31,064 bases of DNA from Mesotaenium endlicherianum (lineage: Eukaryota; Streptophyta; Zygnematophyceae; Zygnematales; Mesotaeniaceae): assembly GCA_009602735.1 (NCBI GenBank), contig WELA01005391.1:76697-107760 (forward strand). The letters are read 5' to 3'. A program made the translations under genes and the position numbers. Positions within the stretch are counted from its first letter, which is position 1, and each line of letters opens with the position of its first letter. Shown here piece by piece: positions 19,912 through 29,826 of this stretch. The notes beneath the pieces were generated by a model that saw only the letters and a program-made list of their open reading frames with translations, had not been told where the DNA came from and did no database searches.

Positions 19912-21230
19912 ATGGCCGATCCTCAAGACCAACAGCAAGCTTTTGAAGGAAGCCCTTCCTCTCCAAGACACCCTCCTCCAGCGCCGATGGGAGAGCCCAC
20001 TCAAGAAAATCTGCAACAACAAGAAGCACCACAAGGAGGAGCACACCCTCCTCCAGCGTCGATGGGAGAGCCTACTCAAGGAAATCTGCAACAACAAGAA
20101 GCACCACAAGGAGGAGCACCGTCAAATCCCGTGGCAGCCGCTATAGCAAAGTTGACCCCACCACAAGGAGTTCCCGCAAATGAGTGGGCAGCCTTCCTAA
20201 TGACCGTCCACAACCAAGTGGGCTTGGCCACCTATGAAGCAACCGTGCAAGCGTCAAGAGAAGCTATGGCTGCCATGGTTGCCCCTATTGCGAGCAATGC
20301 TCAAAATCCAGCCCCGGCTCAAGCGCCTCCACGAGAGCCAACGAGAGCAAGGAAAGTCATCAAGCCCGGCAAACCCGACACTTTCAACCCCGGAAAAGGT
20401 GCCAACCTTAATTTATGGCTCTACCAAGTGGAGACGTACCTCGCATTCCTTGAAGTACCCGAGGAGGACTACGTCCCTTTTGCCATTACCTTACTTAGAG
20501 GAGCAGCAACATTATGGTGGCGTAACTATCAAGCGGCTATATATCAAGCTATGGCGCACCCCATGCTCGGCCAAGAGCCCCCACCATCATATGCAAGATG
20601 GGAAGATTTTTGTGAGGCCCTCAAGAAACAATTCATGCCCACCAATGTGGAGAAGATTGCCCGAGGAAAGCTCCACCATCTCAAGCAAACGACGTCCGTT
20701 CAAGAGTATACATCCAGATTTCACGCCCTCACTCTTGAGATCCCCAACATGTCTCTCGAGGAGAAGATTGACCGCTACATCTTTGGCCTCAAACCCAAGG
20801 TGGCGAAGGAAGTGGAATTACGCGACTTGACGGACTTCTGAAAGATCATTGAAGTGGCCCAAAAGGTAGATACCTTGGATTTCAAGCACTCCGTGCCTTC
20901 ATCTTCACGGGTACCGACGACGCGGGTGTACGCAGCCCCTTCCACATCCGAATCTGGACCCACACCCATGGAAATTGGAGTTATTAAAAGGGACCCCGCG
21001 GCTGCCCGGAAGAGTGGAAGACCCTCCAATGACACTTATGATGCAAGAAACNCTGATGCAAGAAACTAGCGAGGAGTGAAAGCAAGACTCTCCCCGGCTG
21101 AAAAAGAAGCTCTCATGACGGCTGGAGTATGCTTTTATTGCACGAAAAAGGGCCATCGTGCACTCTCATGCCCCAAAAAGTTGTCAAAAAACGGACAGCG
21201 CCGGTAGGCCAGGAGCCTACCACCCCAACA
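19912..21230 (+). pseudogene. P1 gag (broken)
   Basis: The frame opens at ATG 19912 (MADPQDQQQAFEG), 37 bases after the LTR, and runs 309 codons to TGA at 20839-20841, where M1 has a serine codon. A proline/glutamine-rich leader carries a 75-bp tandem duplication (19971 and 20046; unit PPPAPMGEPTQENLQQQEAP). The capsid domain follows (LNLWLYQVETYLAFLEVPEE, LLRGAATLWWRNYQAAIYQ), then EYTSRFHALTLEIPNMSLEE. Downstream of the stop the same protein continues as KVDTLDFKH wording to a second stop (TAG near 21067, CAG in M1) and a CCHC knuckle CFYCTKKGHRALSC at about 21130-21171. Gag would form the particle in the cytoplasm. Confidence 0.9.
21040..21066. other. assembly join around N 21052
   Basis: TGATGCAAGAAAC occurs on both sides of the N, while M1 has it once. 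Confidence 0.75.
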
Positions 21231-21257
21231 CCCACTTCACGANCACCCACTTCACGA
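21229..21257. other. assembly join around N 21243
   Basis: CACCCACTTCACGA is repeated on both sides of the N; M1 has a single copy. Confidence 0.75.
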
Positions 21258-21870
21258 GAAGACAACAAGCCAAGTGAGGTGGAGACCCCCGTTGTAGACG
21301 ACGTTCCAGCCCCAATGAGTTTGAGAGGTTATCTTGGAGGAAGAAGGTCCACATCTTGGTGGATTGCGGAGCTCAAGGCAACTTCATTGCTGAAGATTTT
21401 GCTACCAAGCACGGTATTACTATGCGAACTCTTGACCATGACGAGGAGATTATGATGCACGATGGATTCTCCTATACTACCCCTTCCAAGAAGACGTACC
21501 CCTTAGCACTCTCTATCAAGTCCTTCAAAGATAGAGTAGTGTTCTCCCCCATGCAATTGGGCAAGTACGACGTCATCCTAGGGACGCCTTGGTTGACCGA
21601 GCACAACCCCCAAGTTGATTGGAGGGACGGTACTATCAAGATCAAGAATGACATCACTTCAAGAATCTGTATTTTGCGCGCAATCCAGAATATCCAGACC
21701 CAAGACATCGAGAAGCCCGCACACGAGATACTATTGTCCGCTCTCCAACTCAAGAGACTTGTGAGGAAGGGACACGAGCTTCTTTTGGCCTTGATTACGA
21801 AAAAGACATCAAGAAAGGCTTGGAGAGTCAAGAAGGCAACACCCTTCCCAGGGAGATACAAGAAGTCTTA
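21231..21870 (+). pseudogene. P1 aspartic protease (broken)
   Basis: A one-base loss near 21335, compared with M1, shifts the frame just before the active site. In the new frame the triplet is VDCGAQGNFIAEDFATKHG, so the usual DSG has become DCG. The fold continues with YPLALSIKSFKDRVVF and the conserved LGKYDVILGTPWLTEHN. The Ser-to-Cys change sits in the catalytic loop and would be expected to weaken or abolish activity even without the frameshift. Confidence 0.8.
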
Positions 21871-22620
21871 GAGGACTACAAAGAAGTGTTCTCCCCGGAA
21901 TTGCCCAAGGGCTTACCCCCCAAGAGATTCGTAGACCACAAGATAGAGTTGGAGCCCGGAAGCAAGCCCATCTCTCGGCCTACGTTCAAAATGTCATACA
22001 CGGAGCTAGACGAAGTCAAGAAGCAAATCAAGGAGCTACTGGAGCATGGCTTCATTCGACCTAGCAAGTCGCCATTAGGAGCCCCGGTGCTATTTGTCAA
22101 GAAGAAAGATGGTACCTTGAGGATGTGTGTGGACTGTCGCGCCCTCAACAAGATCACCATCAAGAATCGATACCCGCTGCCGCGCATGGATGAGCTCATG
22201 GATCGGCTGGTTGGAGCCAAGTACTTCACGAAGGTGGACTTGAGAAGCGGCTACCACCAGATTTGCATCGCTGATCCTGACATAGAGAAAACGGCGTTCA
22301 GGACAAGATATGGACATTTTGAATCATGGTCCTGCCATTCGGACTCACCAACGCGCCAGCCACTTTCATGACTATGATGAACACCATATTTTAGCCCTTG
22401 CTGGACAGATTTGTGGTGGAATTCATTGACGACATTCTCATGTAGAGCAAGACTCTTGAAGAGCATAGAAGACACGTGAGAGAAGTCCTCGAAGTATTGA
22501 AGCAAACCAAGCTATTTGCAAAGGAGTCAAAGTGCGAGTTTGCCAAACAAGAAGTGGAGTTCCTAGGTCTCCACGTGACCGCTGATGGCATCAAGATGGA
22601 CCCCAAGAAGACCACGGTGG
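21871..22620 (+). pseudogene. P1 reverse transcriptase (broken)
   Basis: The N-terminal part reads [33 protein letters not shown] (DYR is DCR here) and [14 protein letters not shown] one-base loss at about 22322 shifts the frame before the LPFGLTNAP motif. In the restored register, TAG stops lie at 22392-22394 (CAG in M1) and at 22443-22445, just after the catalytic FIDDIL at 22422-22439. The thumb region continues as [20 protein letters not shown]. Confidence 0.9.
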
Positions 22621-23215
22621 TGGAGGAATGGCCAACCCCTACGACCAAGAAAGAACTCCAATCATTCTTAAGATTTTCCAATTGGTACAGGAGATTCATC
22701 CAGAGCTTCTCGCACATAGCAGCCCCTCTCACGGATCTACTCAAGAAGGACAAGCCATATGTTTGGACCAACAAAGAGGAGGACGCATTCCAACAACTGA
22801 AGCAAAGATTGACGACATCCCCGGTGCTGATACCCCCAAGTCCAAATTCAGATTGGCCCTTCCACGTCATCCCCGACGCCTCTTCCTATGCAATTGGAGC
22901 AATTCTGCTCCAAGACCAAGGCAGCCCATTGCCTACGAGTCAAGAAAGCTAAATCCAGCCGAGCAAAATCATACAACTACTGAGCGAGAGGCATTGGCGA
23001 TTATTCATGCCTTGAAGGTTTGGCGCTGCTACGTTGAAGGACGCAAGGTGCTGGTCACTACGGACCACGAATCGTTGAAGCACTCCAGATGCAACCGTAT
23101 CTCTCAAGAAGACAAGCAAGATGGAGCGGATACTTGCAACAGTACAACATCACGATTCAGTACCAGCCCGGCAAGACAAACCCGGCTGACCTTCTCTCAA
23201 GACTGCAATTAAACG
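22621..23215 (+). pseudogene. P1 connection and RNase H (broken)
   Basis: WPTPTTKKELQSFLRFSNWY starts the connection region and PDASSYAIGAILLQDQG the RNase H, with the first catalytic aspartate kept. A 10-base deletion at about 22923, between short GCA repeats, shifts the frame. QPIAYESRKLNPAEQN and TTEREALAIIHALKVW follow in a second frame. A further one-base loss near 23086 moves TTDHESLKH and QPYLSRRQARW apart. Confidence 0.85.
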
Positions 23216-24500
23216 CAGTGATGACATCCCTGAAGACAGATCTAGAAGCTCGATTTTTTGCCGCCTATGAACAAGACCCTTACTACAAGAACGGAGAAGC
23301 AGCCTTGGACCCGTACAAGAAGCAAGAAGGAAATTATTGGGTGAGGCAAGATACGGGCCAGAGATGTGTTCCTGATGACTTAGACCTCCGGCTCTTGCTT
23401 CTACGAGAAGCACACGACAACCCTCTTGGAGGACACTTTGGAATCCAAAAGACCACGGGCGTTCTAGCCAGGACTTATTGTTAGCCAGGCATGTCTAAGC
23501 AAGTCAAGGAATATTGCAGGAGCTGTGACACATGCCAAAGAATCAAGCCATCATCGCAAAAGGCGGGAGGACTCCTCCAACCACTACCAATCCCCGAAAG
23601 ACAATGGACGGACATCTCAATGGACCTTATCGTGGACTTGCCCGTGACACCTCGAGGCCATAATGCAATACTCACGGTGGTGGACAGACTTACCAAGATG
23701 GCTCATTTTATTCCCACGACGACTAAGGCTACAGCACCACAACTTGCAACCCTCATCTTTGACAACATCTTCCGACTCCATGAACTACCATCAAGAATTG
23801 TGTCGGATAGAGATCCAAGATTCACAAGCCATTTTTGGAAAAATCTCTTCAAGAACTTGGGAACATCGCTGGATNGAACATCGCAGGATATGTCCACTGC
23901 CTACCACCCGCAATCAGATGGGCAAACCAAGGGTAAGAATCGTACCCTAAAGACCTCTCTAAAGGCCTACGTGTCTACTCTGGAGCAAGATTGGGACATG
24001 AACTTGACCCTCCTGGAGTTTGCCAACAACAACACGACGCAGGCCTCTACCCAAGAGTCTCCATTCTTCCTCAACTATGGCTTCCATCAAACCACGCTGC
24101 TGAGCTTCACGGCTGGCCATGACGAAGTACCCGCAGCAACAAATTTTATGGAGACATTAGAAGCGACCCTCTCAGCAGCAAAGGCAGCTCTACAACAGGC
24201 GCAAGATGCTCAAGCAAGAGTCGCAAACAGGTGCAAAAGAGAAATTACGTACAGAGTGGGTTACAACGTGTTACTATCATCCAAAAATATTTCTCTAAAC
24301 AATAGGCCTGCCGGCAGCAAGTTCTCTCCCAAGTATTTGGGACCCTTCAAGATTATCCAGCAAGTCAACCCCGTTGCTTTCAAGCTAGAACTTCCCCAGA
24401 CTATGCACATCGACCCCGTATTCCACGCTTCCCTCTTCAAGCCGTATGTGCAACCCGACAACAAGTTCCCAGGACGTGTGACAACCCCACCAGCCCCAAC
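23216..24500 (+). pseudogene. P1 integrase (broken)
   Basis: The zinc-binding H2C2 region spans HDNPLGGHFGIQKTT and YCRSCDTCQRIKPSS, interrupted by TAG at 23482-23484 where M1 has TGG. The core has the first aspartate (SMDLIVDLPVTPRG, near 23623) and the second (IVSDRDPRF, 23806-23808). The third catalytic position, glutamate in M1 and M2 (GQTER and GHTER), is lysine (AAG at 23939-23941, GQTKGKN). The C-terminal GPF-type region includes SKFSPKYLGPFKIIQQVNPV and MHIDPVFHASLFKPY. An N at 23875 lies between 14-bp near-repeats. Confidence 0.92.
23861..23889. other. assembly join around N 23875
   Basis: GAACATCGCTGGAT and GAACATCGCAGGAT flank the N; M2 has one copy in the integrase core. Confidence 0.75.
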
Positions 24501-24516
24501 AATAGTGGATGATCAT

Positions 24517-24810
24517 TTGGAGTACGAAGTGGAAGACATAGTGGCTATGAGAAATTTCAGGAGACAGCAGCAATACTTGATCAAGTGGAAAGGATATCCA
24601 GATTCGGAGAATAGTTGGGTGGCGGCGCACTACCTTGACAAAGTTCAGAGAAAGTTGAAGCGCTTCCATGCCGCCAACCCCCATCTTGGACCAGCCCCAA
24701 GTCTCTCTACTAGAAGCCCGAAGACTTCAGGGAGGCAGCCTGCCACCATCAAGAAGCAGCAGAAGACCCCTTGGAGGCAGCCTGCAAGAACAAGAAAGAG
24801 GAAAAATTGA
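24517..24810 (+). pseudogene. P1 chromodomain and basic tail
   Basis: This is the C-terminal end of the integrase frame. It reads LEYEVEDIVAMRNFRRQQQY, LIKWKGYPDSENSWVAAHYL, then DKVQRKLKRFH, matching a canonical chromodomain with its aromatic residues (Y of EYEVE, W of IKWKG, the second W of NSW). A lysine/arginine-rich tail ends at TGA 24808-24810. Such domains are known to target integration by reading histone methylation. Confidence 0.9.
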
Positions 24811-25575
24811 CATTAGACACTCTTCTCTTCTCGCAGTTTCTGGACAGAAAACTAAAACTGCTACTGGTGATAGGTCTCTGCATAATAAATTCTGAAAATT
24901 TACCTGGCTGTAGTCCATGAGTAGCCGGTCATTTAGAGTCCAAGTTTGCTCAATTTGGAGCACTGGTGAGAGAGATTTGATGCTCTAAGTAGAAGGGGGT
25001 CAGGCTGCTTGCATTATTAGGGCAGAATATGCCTTCTGACATTGTGCCCTCCCTTGAACTTGGAATGCTTTGAAAATCAAGACTTTGGTAGAAAATCTTA
25101 CAGCGCCCATTTTGAGACTTACTTTGCAGAATTTGGACAAATATATGACTTATGATTTTCAGAAGTTTCTGCACAGATTTGGAGGAGTGCCTACTATCTC
25201 AGCTCCCAACGACACTCCAGAAATTAGAATGCTCTCAAATTTGGTGACGCAATAGAGTTCTCCGACGCGGTCCGTTTGGCACTAAGATTTTTATATATGA
25301 AGCACTTCTGTGGACGCTATGTATTTTTGAATTTGTGGCAGATTCTGGGCCAACTTGTACAATTTTCTTTATCATCAAGGAGTAGGCTAGCCAATAAGGT
25401 CACACCACCCACGACCTTGCCTAGTCTACCTTACATGTGTAGCACCTGACTTGGCGCCTTGGACTAATCTTCTTCACATGTGTGGCATCTGACTTGAAGC
25501 TGTTGACTAGTCTGCTCCACATGTGTAAGACTTGACTTGACGCGCCGAGACGTCGCTTTTTCTATCGGGGGGTGA
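24811..25575 (+). other. P1 3' noncoding region and polypurine tract
   Basis: About 765 bases between pol and the 3' LTR with no recognisable coding frame, homologous to the same region of M1 and M2. It ends in TATCGGGGGG and TGA immediately before the LTR, the polypurine primer for second-strand synthesis. Confidence 0.75.
25411..25539 (+). repeat. triple 43-bp repeat of P1
   Basis: Three units in inverse reading relative to M1 and M2, each with an ACATGTG core (CTTACATGTGTAG, TTCACATGTGTGG, TCCACATGTGTAA) and ending in GACTTG. Confidence 0.85.
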
Positions 25576-26076
25576 TGTAGTGATTTGAGTCATAATGTAT
25601 TAGTTTGCTATATTTTAATGCTTCCAAATATATTTGGAATAGTATCGTGTGGATTCAAGTGTGAATAGGTACTCTAGTGACTTGGTTCATGTCCTTTGAA
25701 TCTTCTAAGGCATTTTCGAAGTTAGAGGATGGACCTAGAAGAACTCCATGTGGCAAAAGTCAAATGTGCCATTTTTAGGTCCAAAAGACATGTGTACAGC
25801 ATTCTAGAAAGAAGTGGCAAGTCTTTGGATGTGTTGAATGCAACACATCAACATGCACCTTCCTAGAAGCTACTTATGTAGCAAGTGTATAAACAAGAGC
25901 TAGAACATAGAAAGACATTCCAGAATCACTCTTGTACTTGCCAAATTCCAGAAATATATTAACTTTCAAGAAGCCATCTCTCTTTTAAGAAGCTACCACT
26001 TGTGTTCAAAGATCCTTGTCTTGAATAGATAAAGTATTATATTTCACTAAGTACTTTATCTATCTATTTCACTACA
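25576..26076 (+). repeat. P1 3' LTR
   Basis: 501 bp from TGTAGTGATTTGAG to ATTTCACTACA, followed by CTGAG. It keeps the hairpin (9-bp arms at 25828-25849) and a TATA-like GTATAAAC near 25889. Confidence 0.95.
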
Positions 26077-26081
26077 CTGAG

Positions 26082-26565
26082 ATTCACAACATACGTACAC
26101 TCATAAGCAAACTCGTTATGCTTGCATGCAAACACGCGATTGAGCATACATGCGTGAATGCACATCGTTATGTGTGCATAAACACCATTTCATACGCACA
26201 AAAAACGTATGTAGTGAGAAATACATCTTCACTCCCCCAAATGCTTTCTGAACCCGTTCAAGATTTTTGTGCGGGCCCATTGTCCACGCACGCTTACTCG
26301 CACGCTTGCCGAATCAATGAAATGCACCAACTTATAACGCTCCCATGAGAGTTGGGGGATTAGCTCGGCTACGGTGCCAGCAAAGTTAACACGCATGCAT
26401 ATAACCGCGTGTCAATTGGCGTCACAATTACTCCCCGAGGATTTCTTGGTCACGTATTGTGTTGGGAGCGGTTTGCCTTTGACAAATTTTGTCCCTCTCC
26501 GAGCGCAGCGCGAACGGAACCTGCCAGCAGCCTAATTCTTGTCACGATTTCTCCGTACACAAATG
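26082..26565. other. intergenic, nothing recognised
   Basis: The sequence is rich in ATGCA and TGCAT strings near 26110-26180, with no protein domain or terminal repeat that I can identify. Confidence 0.4.
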
Positions 26566-26830
26566 CAATGATCGTATAGCAACCTGGGCTCAATGTGAAT
26601 GCTCGTACGCTAGAATTGTATAGGACAATACAGGCATATCGTATGAACTTTCGTAGCATTCAATCAGGTTTGGTCCTTTGGTCTGCTGCAGTGGGAAACT
26701 GGTCATTGACGCCTGAGCACGGGCGACTGTAGCCCAGAGGCAAGCACACAAAGGTGCCCGTTTTTGGGGGTGGCATTGTTTCAAGTTCTACATACACTAT
26801 TCATGTAAACTATCGACCTGACTTGATATT
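26566..26830 (+). repeat. dispersed repeat, copy R2
   Basis: Inverted partner of R1 (2293-2590), about 24 kb away. It shares TATAGCAACCTGGG, GTCTGCTGCAGT, CACGGGCGACTGT and CCCGTTTTTGGGGGTGGCAT. Reading frames are interrupted. Confidence 0.75.
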
Positions 26831-27468
26831 GACAGACATTCTGAAAAATCCAAAATCACATAGAAGATCCATACAAAAGTGATTTTTTGAGGGTGAAATA
26901 TGGAATTAGCCCTCAAAGACGCGATTCCGACCTCAAGTAGCCTTCGATTTTCATTTGTTCAAAAGTCGCCCTCGCGCATGTCTAGGCCTTTCTTATCAGT
27001 TACATAGGAGCATTAATTGAAGAGAAACAATATAAAGACCCCAAATATGAAAGCCCTCAAACCCACTTAGAGACGGGCCTAACGTGAAGTCCACCGTGTG
27101 CAACTTTGGGCATCGGTTAGGGGAATAAAGATTTTTAAGAGAACAAAAGGAGGTAGTGAGGATTTGGTTAAGGCAATAACAAATTGCATGAGAACAATAG
27201 TAGGTAGGGAGGATTGTGTGTTGATAAGACATTAAAGTTGTTTTTTAGAAATTAATAATCGTGAGTAAAAAATCTTTTGACTTGTATTTCAAGTGATCAA
27301 GGCAAGAACGAATACATGAATGCAATCGTCGACAACTTTTCCTGCACCTGACTCTGTTGCCATGTCAATTTCTTTTCTGGTTGGTGTGATGCAACTCGCT
27401 CACACCTCCTCTGCTCCGAGCAACCTACACCCTAATTGGATTCGCCCGTGGTCGCGTTGTCCGTTTTG
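26831..27468. other. intergenic with a possible Mutator-like relic
   Basis: At about 26955-26990 CAAAAGTCGCCCTCGCGCATGT and TAGGCC resemble the arm of the outer Mutator-like element (CCCTCGCGCATGT at 4053, then GTAGGCC). No second arm is found nearby. The remainder holds nothing I recognise. Confidence 0.3.
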
Positions 27469-27473
27469 CATAC

Positions 27474-28193
27474 TGTAATGAATCAGTATATTTGTAGATA
27501 TAATATTCATTTAAATATGTTAGTTAATATGGTTCAGCCTGCTGAACTTTAGTCAATATCCAGTCTGCTGGACCCTTGCATAATTTCCAGTTTAATGACT
27601 CAGCCAAGAGCAGCAGGCTGAAGTCAACTTAGGTCAGCTTGCGGACACATTCTTTGACAACCAGCAGACTTCCGTACTCGGTAGCAGCGAAATGCCTAGA
27701 TATGCATCTAAGTGTGGTATGCTAGATGAATGGCCAAATGATATCCTTAGGATGGATGGCCATTCGGGATGATGGGAAATCGCGGTGGATTTGGTTAATC
27801 GAGGTCCTACACACGTGGTTAACTCCCGAGTAGGCGGTGCCATCGCACTTGCCGTTGAACAGGAAACTCATTCCATGTACATATGCTAGGTATTGGTCTC
27901 GAGTTCGGCATTTGAAAACGAGGCCAACTCTCTTGTACTGCTTACTGAGAGATATCTGAATCCAAGGCGAGAAGCCATTGACACACACTGCCTTCTAGCC
28001 TTGCTTATGTACGAGTTCACTGATTGCATTTTTTATGCTAGTTTACTTGCATTTGACTTGCGATTATTGTCCACTGCTAGTCTGTTGTCCTTTTGCTGTT
28101 TAATCAGTTAATAGAAAATACCATAATGATTTCTTGCTGATATAAAGATCTTCATTAGTTGTTAATCGCCTATTGGTAAGTCAATTTATTTCA
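27474..28193 (+). mobile_element. solo LTR S2
   Basis: 720 bp from TGTAATGAATCAG to AATTTATTTCA, flanked by perfect CATAC duplications (27469-27473 and 28194-28198). It matches S1 along its whole length with scattered substitutions and small indels. No internal element sequence adjoins it, so it is the product of LTR-LTR recombination. Confidence 0.92.
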
Positions 28194-28198
28194 CATAC

Positions 28199-28532
28199 TC
28201 AGGCATGTACTCGACGTGATAGCGTTTGTTTAAAGGTTTTAGACGTTGAGGGAAAAAACTATCTTGTCAAGTTTCGTGTGAACTTGCTCCCCACGGGGTA
28301 TGTGAAAGGGGAGAGGGTGCGGGGAGTGCGCCCATACACACTCACGCACCCTCACCCGCGAGTGAAAGCGTGCACGAGGACCTTTTCTAGTTGCATACAC
28401 AAGGAGGAGTGGCCTGGTGGTGTGCCACCCTTGCAAGAGTGAGAGAGCTACATGAGAGAGGAGTGGAAAAGAACTCACTTTATTAAGAAAAGTCGTGTAC
28501 AAGATAAGAAGGTTAGACTAGACTAGACTAGA
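28199..28532. other. spacer between S2 and M2
   Basis: An 89-codon plus-strand frame crosses it, but it starts inside the S2 LTR and has no known domain. Next to M2 the sequence GACTA is repeated three times (28516-28530); M2 inserted at the end of that tract. Confidence 0.5.
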
Positions 28533-29035
28533 TGTAGTGAAACAGATAGATAAAGTACTTAGTAAAACAGAATACTTTATCTGTTCAAGACAAGGATCTT
28601 TGAACACAAGTGGTAGCTTCTTGAAAGAGAGATGGCTTCTTGAAAGTTAATATATTTCTGGATTTTGGCAACTACAACAGTGATTCTCGAATGTCTTTCT
28701 ATGTTCTAGCTCTTGTTTATATACTTGCTACATAAGTAATTTCTAGGAAGGTGTATGTTGATGTGTTGGCACCCAACACATCCCAAAACTTGCCACCTCT
28801 TTCTAGAATAATGTACACATGTCCTTTTGACCTAAAAATGGCACATCTGACTTTTGCCACATGGAGTTCTTCTAGGTCTTTCCTCTAACTTCGAAAATGC
28901 CTTGGAAGGTTCAAAGGACATGAACCAAGTTACTAGAGTACCTATTCACACTTGACTCCACACAATACTACTCCAAATATATTTGAAAACATTAAAATAT
29001 ATGCAAACTAATATATAATAACTCGAATCACTACA
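28533..29035 (-). repeat. M2 3' LTR
   Basis: 503 bp with the family ends (minus strand TGTAGTGATTCGAG to GTTTCACTACA), the hairpin at 28760-28782, and the polypurine tract CTATCGGGGGGG and TGA at 29036-29050. Confidence 0.92.
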
Positions 29036-29072
29036 TCACCCCCCCGATAGAAAAAGCGACGTCTCGGCGCGT

Positions 29073-29201
29073 CAAGTCAGGTCTTACACATGTGGAGCAA
29101 ACTAGTCAACAGTTTCAAGTCAGATGCCACACATGTGAAGAGGACTAGTCAAAGGCGCCAAGTCAGGTGCTACACATGTAAGGTAGACTAGGCAAGGTCG
29201 T
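29073..29201 (-). repeat. triple 43-bp repeat of M2
   Basis: Units start at 29073, 29116 and 29159, each CAAGTCAGRT with an ACACATGT core. This is the cleanest of the three copies. Confidence 0.9.
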
Positions 29202-29647
29202 AGGTGGTGTGACCGTATTGGCTAGCCTACTCCTTAATGATAAAGAAAATTGTACAAGTTGGCTTAGAATCTGCCACGAACTCAAAAATTCATAGCGGCC
29301 ACAGAACTGCTCCAAATCTGAAATGTTGAGTGCCAGACGGACCGCGTGGGAGAATTCTATTGGGTCACCAAATTTGAGAGCATTCTCATTTTTGGAGTGT
29401 CGTTGAGAGCTGAGAGAGTAGGCACTCCTCCAAATCTGTGCAGAAACTTCTGAAAATCATAAGTCCTTCTATACTTCTCCAAATTCTGCAAACTAAGTCT
29501 CAAACTGGGCGCTGTAAGATGTTCTACCAGAGTCTTGAGTTTCAGAGCATTCCAAGTTCAGGGGAAGGCACAATGTTAGAAGGCATATTCTGCCCTAACA
29601 ATGCCAGCAGCCTGACCCCCTTCTACTTAGAGCATCATATCTCTCTC

Positions 29648-29688
29648 ACCAGTGCTCCAAATTGAGCNTACCACTGCTTCAAATTAAG
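29648..29688. other. assembly join around N 29668
   Basis: ACCAGTGCTCCAAATTGAGC and TACCACTGCTTCAAATTAAGC flank the N; P1 has one copy in the same place. Confidence 0.7.
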
Positions 29689-29826
29689 CAAACTTGAACT
29701 CTTAATGACCGGTTACTCATGGACTACAGCGAGGTAAATTTTCAGAATTTATTATGAAGAGACCTATCGCCAGTAGCAGTTTTAGTTTTCTGTCCAGAAA
29801 CTGCAAGAAGAGAAAAGTGTCTAATG

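Larger units (their letters stand above)
19372..26076 (+). mobile_element. chromovirus (Ty3/gypsy) P1, complete but decayed
   Basis: A 6.7-kb element with both LTRs (19372-19874 and 25576-26076), primer-binding site, gag, pol and polypurine tract, flanked by perfect CTGAG target duplications (19367-19371 and 26077-26081). The two LTRs differ at 8 places in their first 80 or so bases, so the insertion is old. Coding capacity is lost through at least four frameshifts and five in-frame stops. Gene order with integrase last plus a chromodomain defines a chromovirus. Confidence 0.95.
29036..29826 (-). other. M2 3' noncoding region
   Basis: Homologous to 12247-13015 and 24811-25575. It is slightly longer because of a join duplication around the N at 29668. 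No coding frame is recognised. Confidence 0.7.

Noticed and set aside
25070..25255. 61-codon frame in the P1 3' noncoding region
   Set aside because: The homologous regions of M1 and M2 do not keep an equivalent frame that I could confirm.
28173..28442. 89-codon plus frame
   Set aside because: It begins inside solo LTR S2 and runs into unrelated spacer DNA. No domain or conserved start context supports it.
29073..29201. CRISPR-like reading of the regular repeats
   Set aside because: Three contiguous 43-bp units without spacers inside a plant retrotransposon form a tandem repeat, not a CRISPR array.
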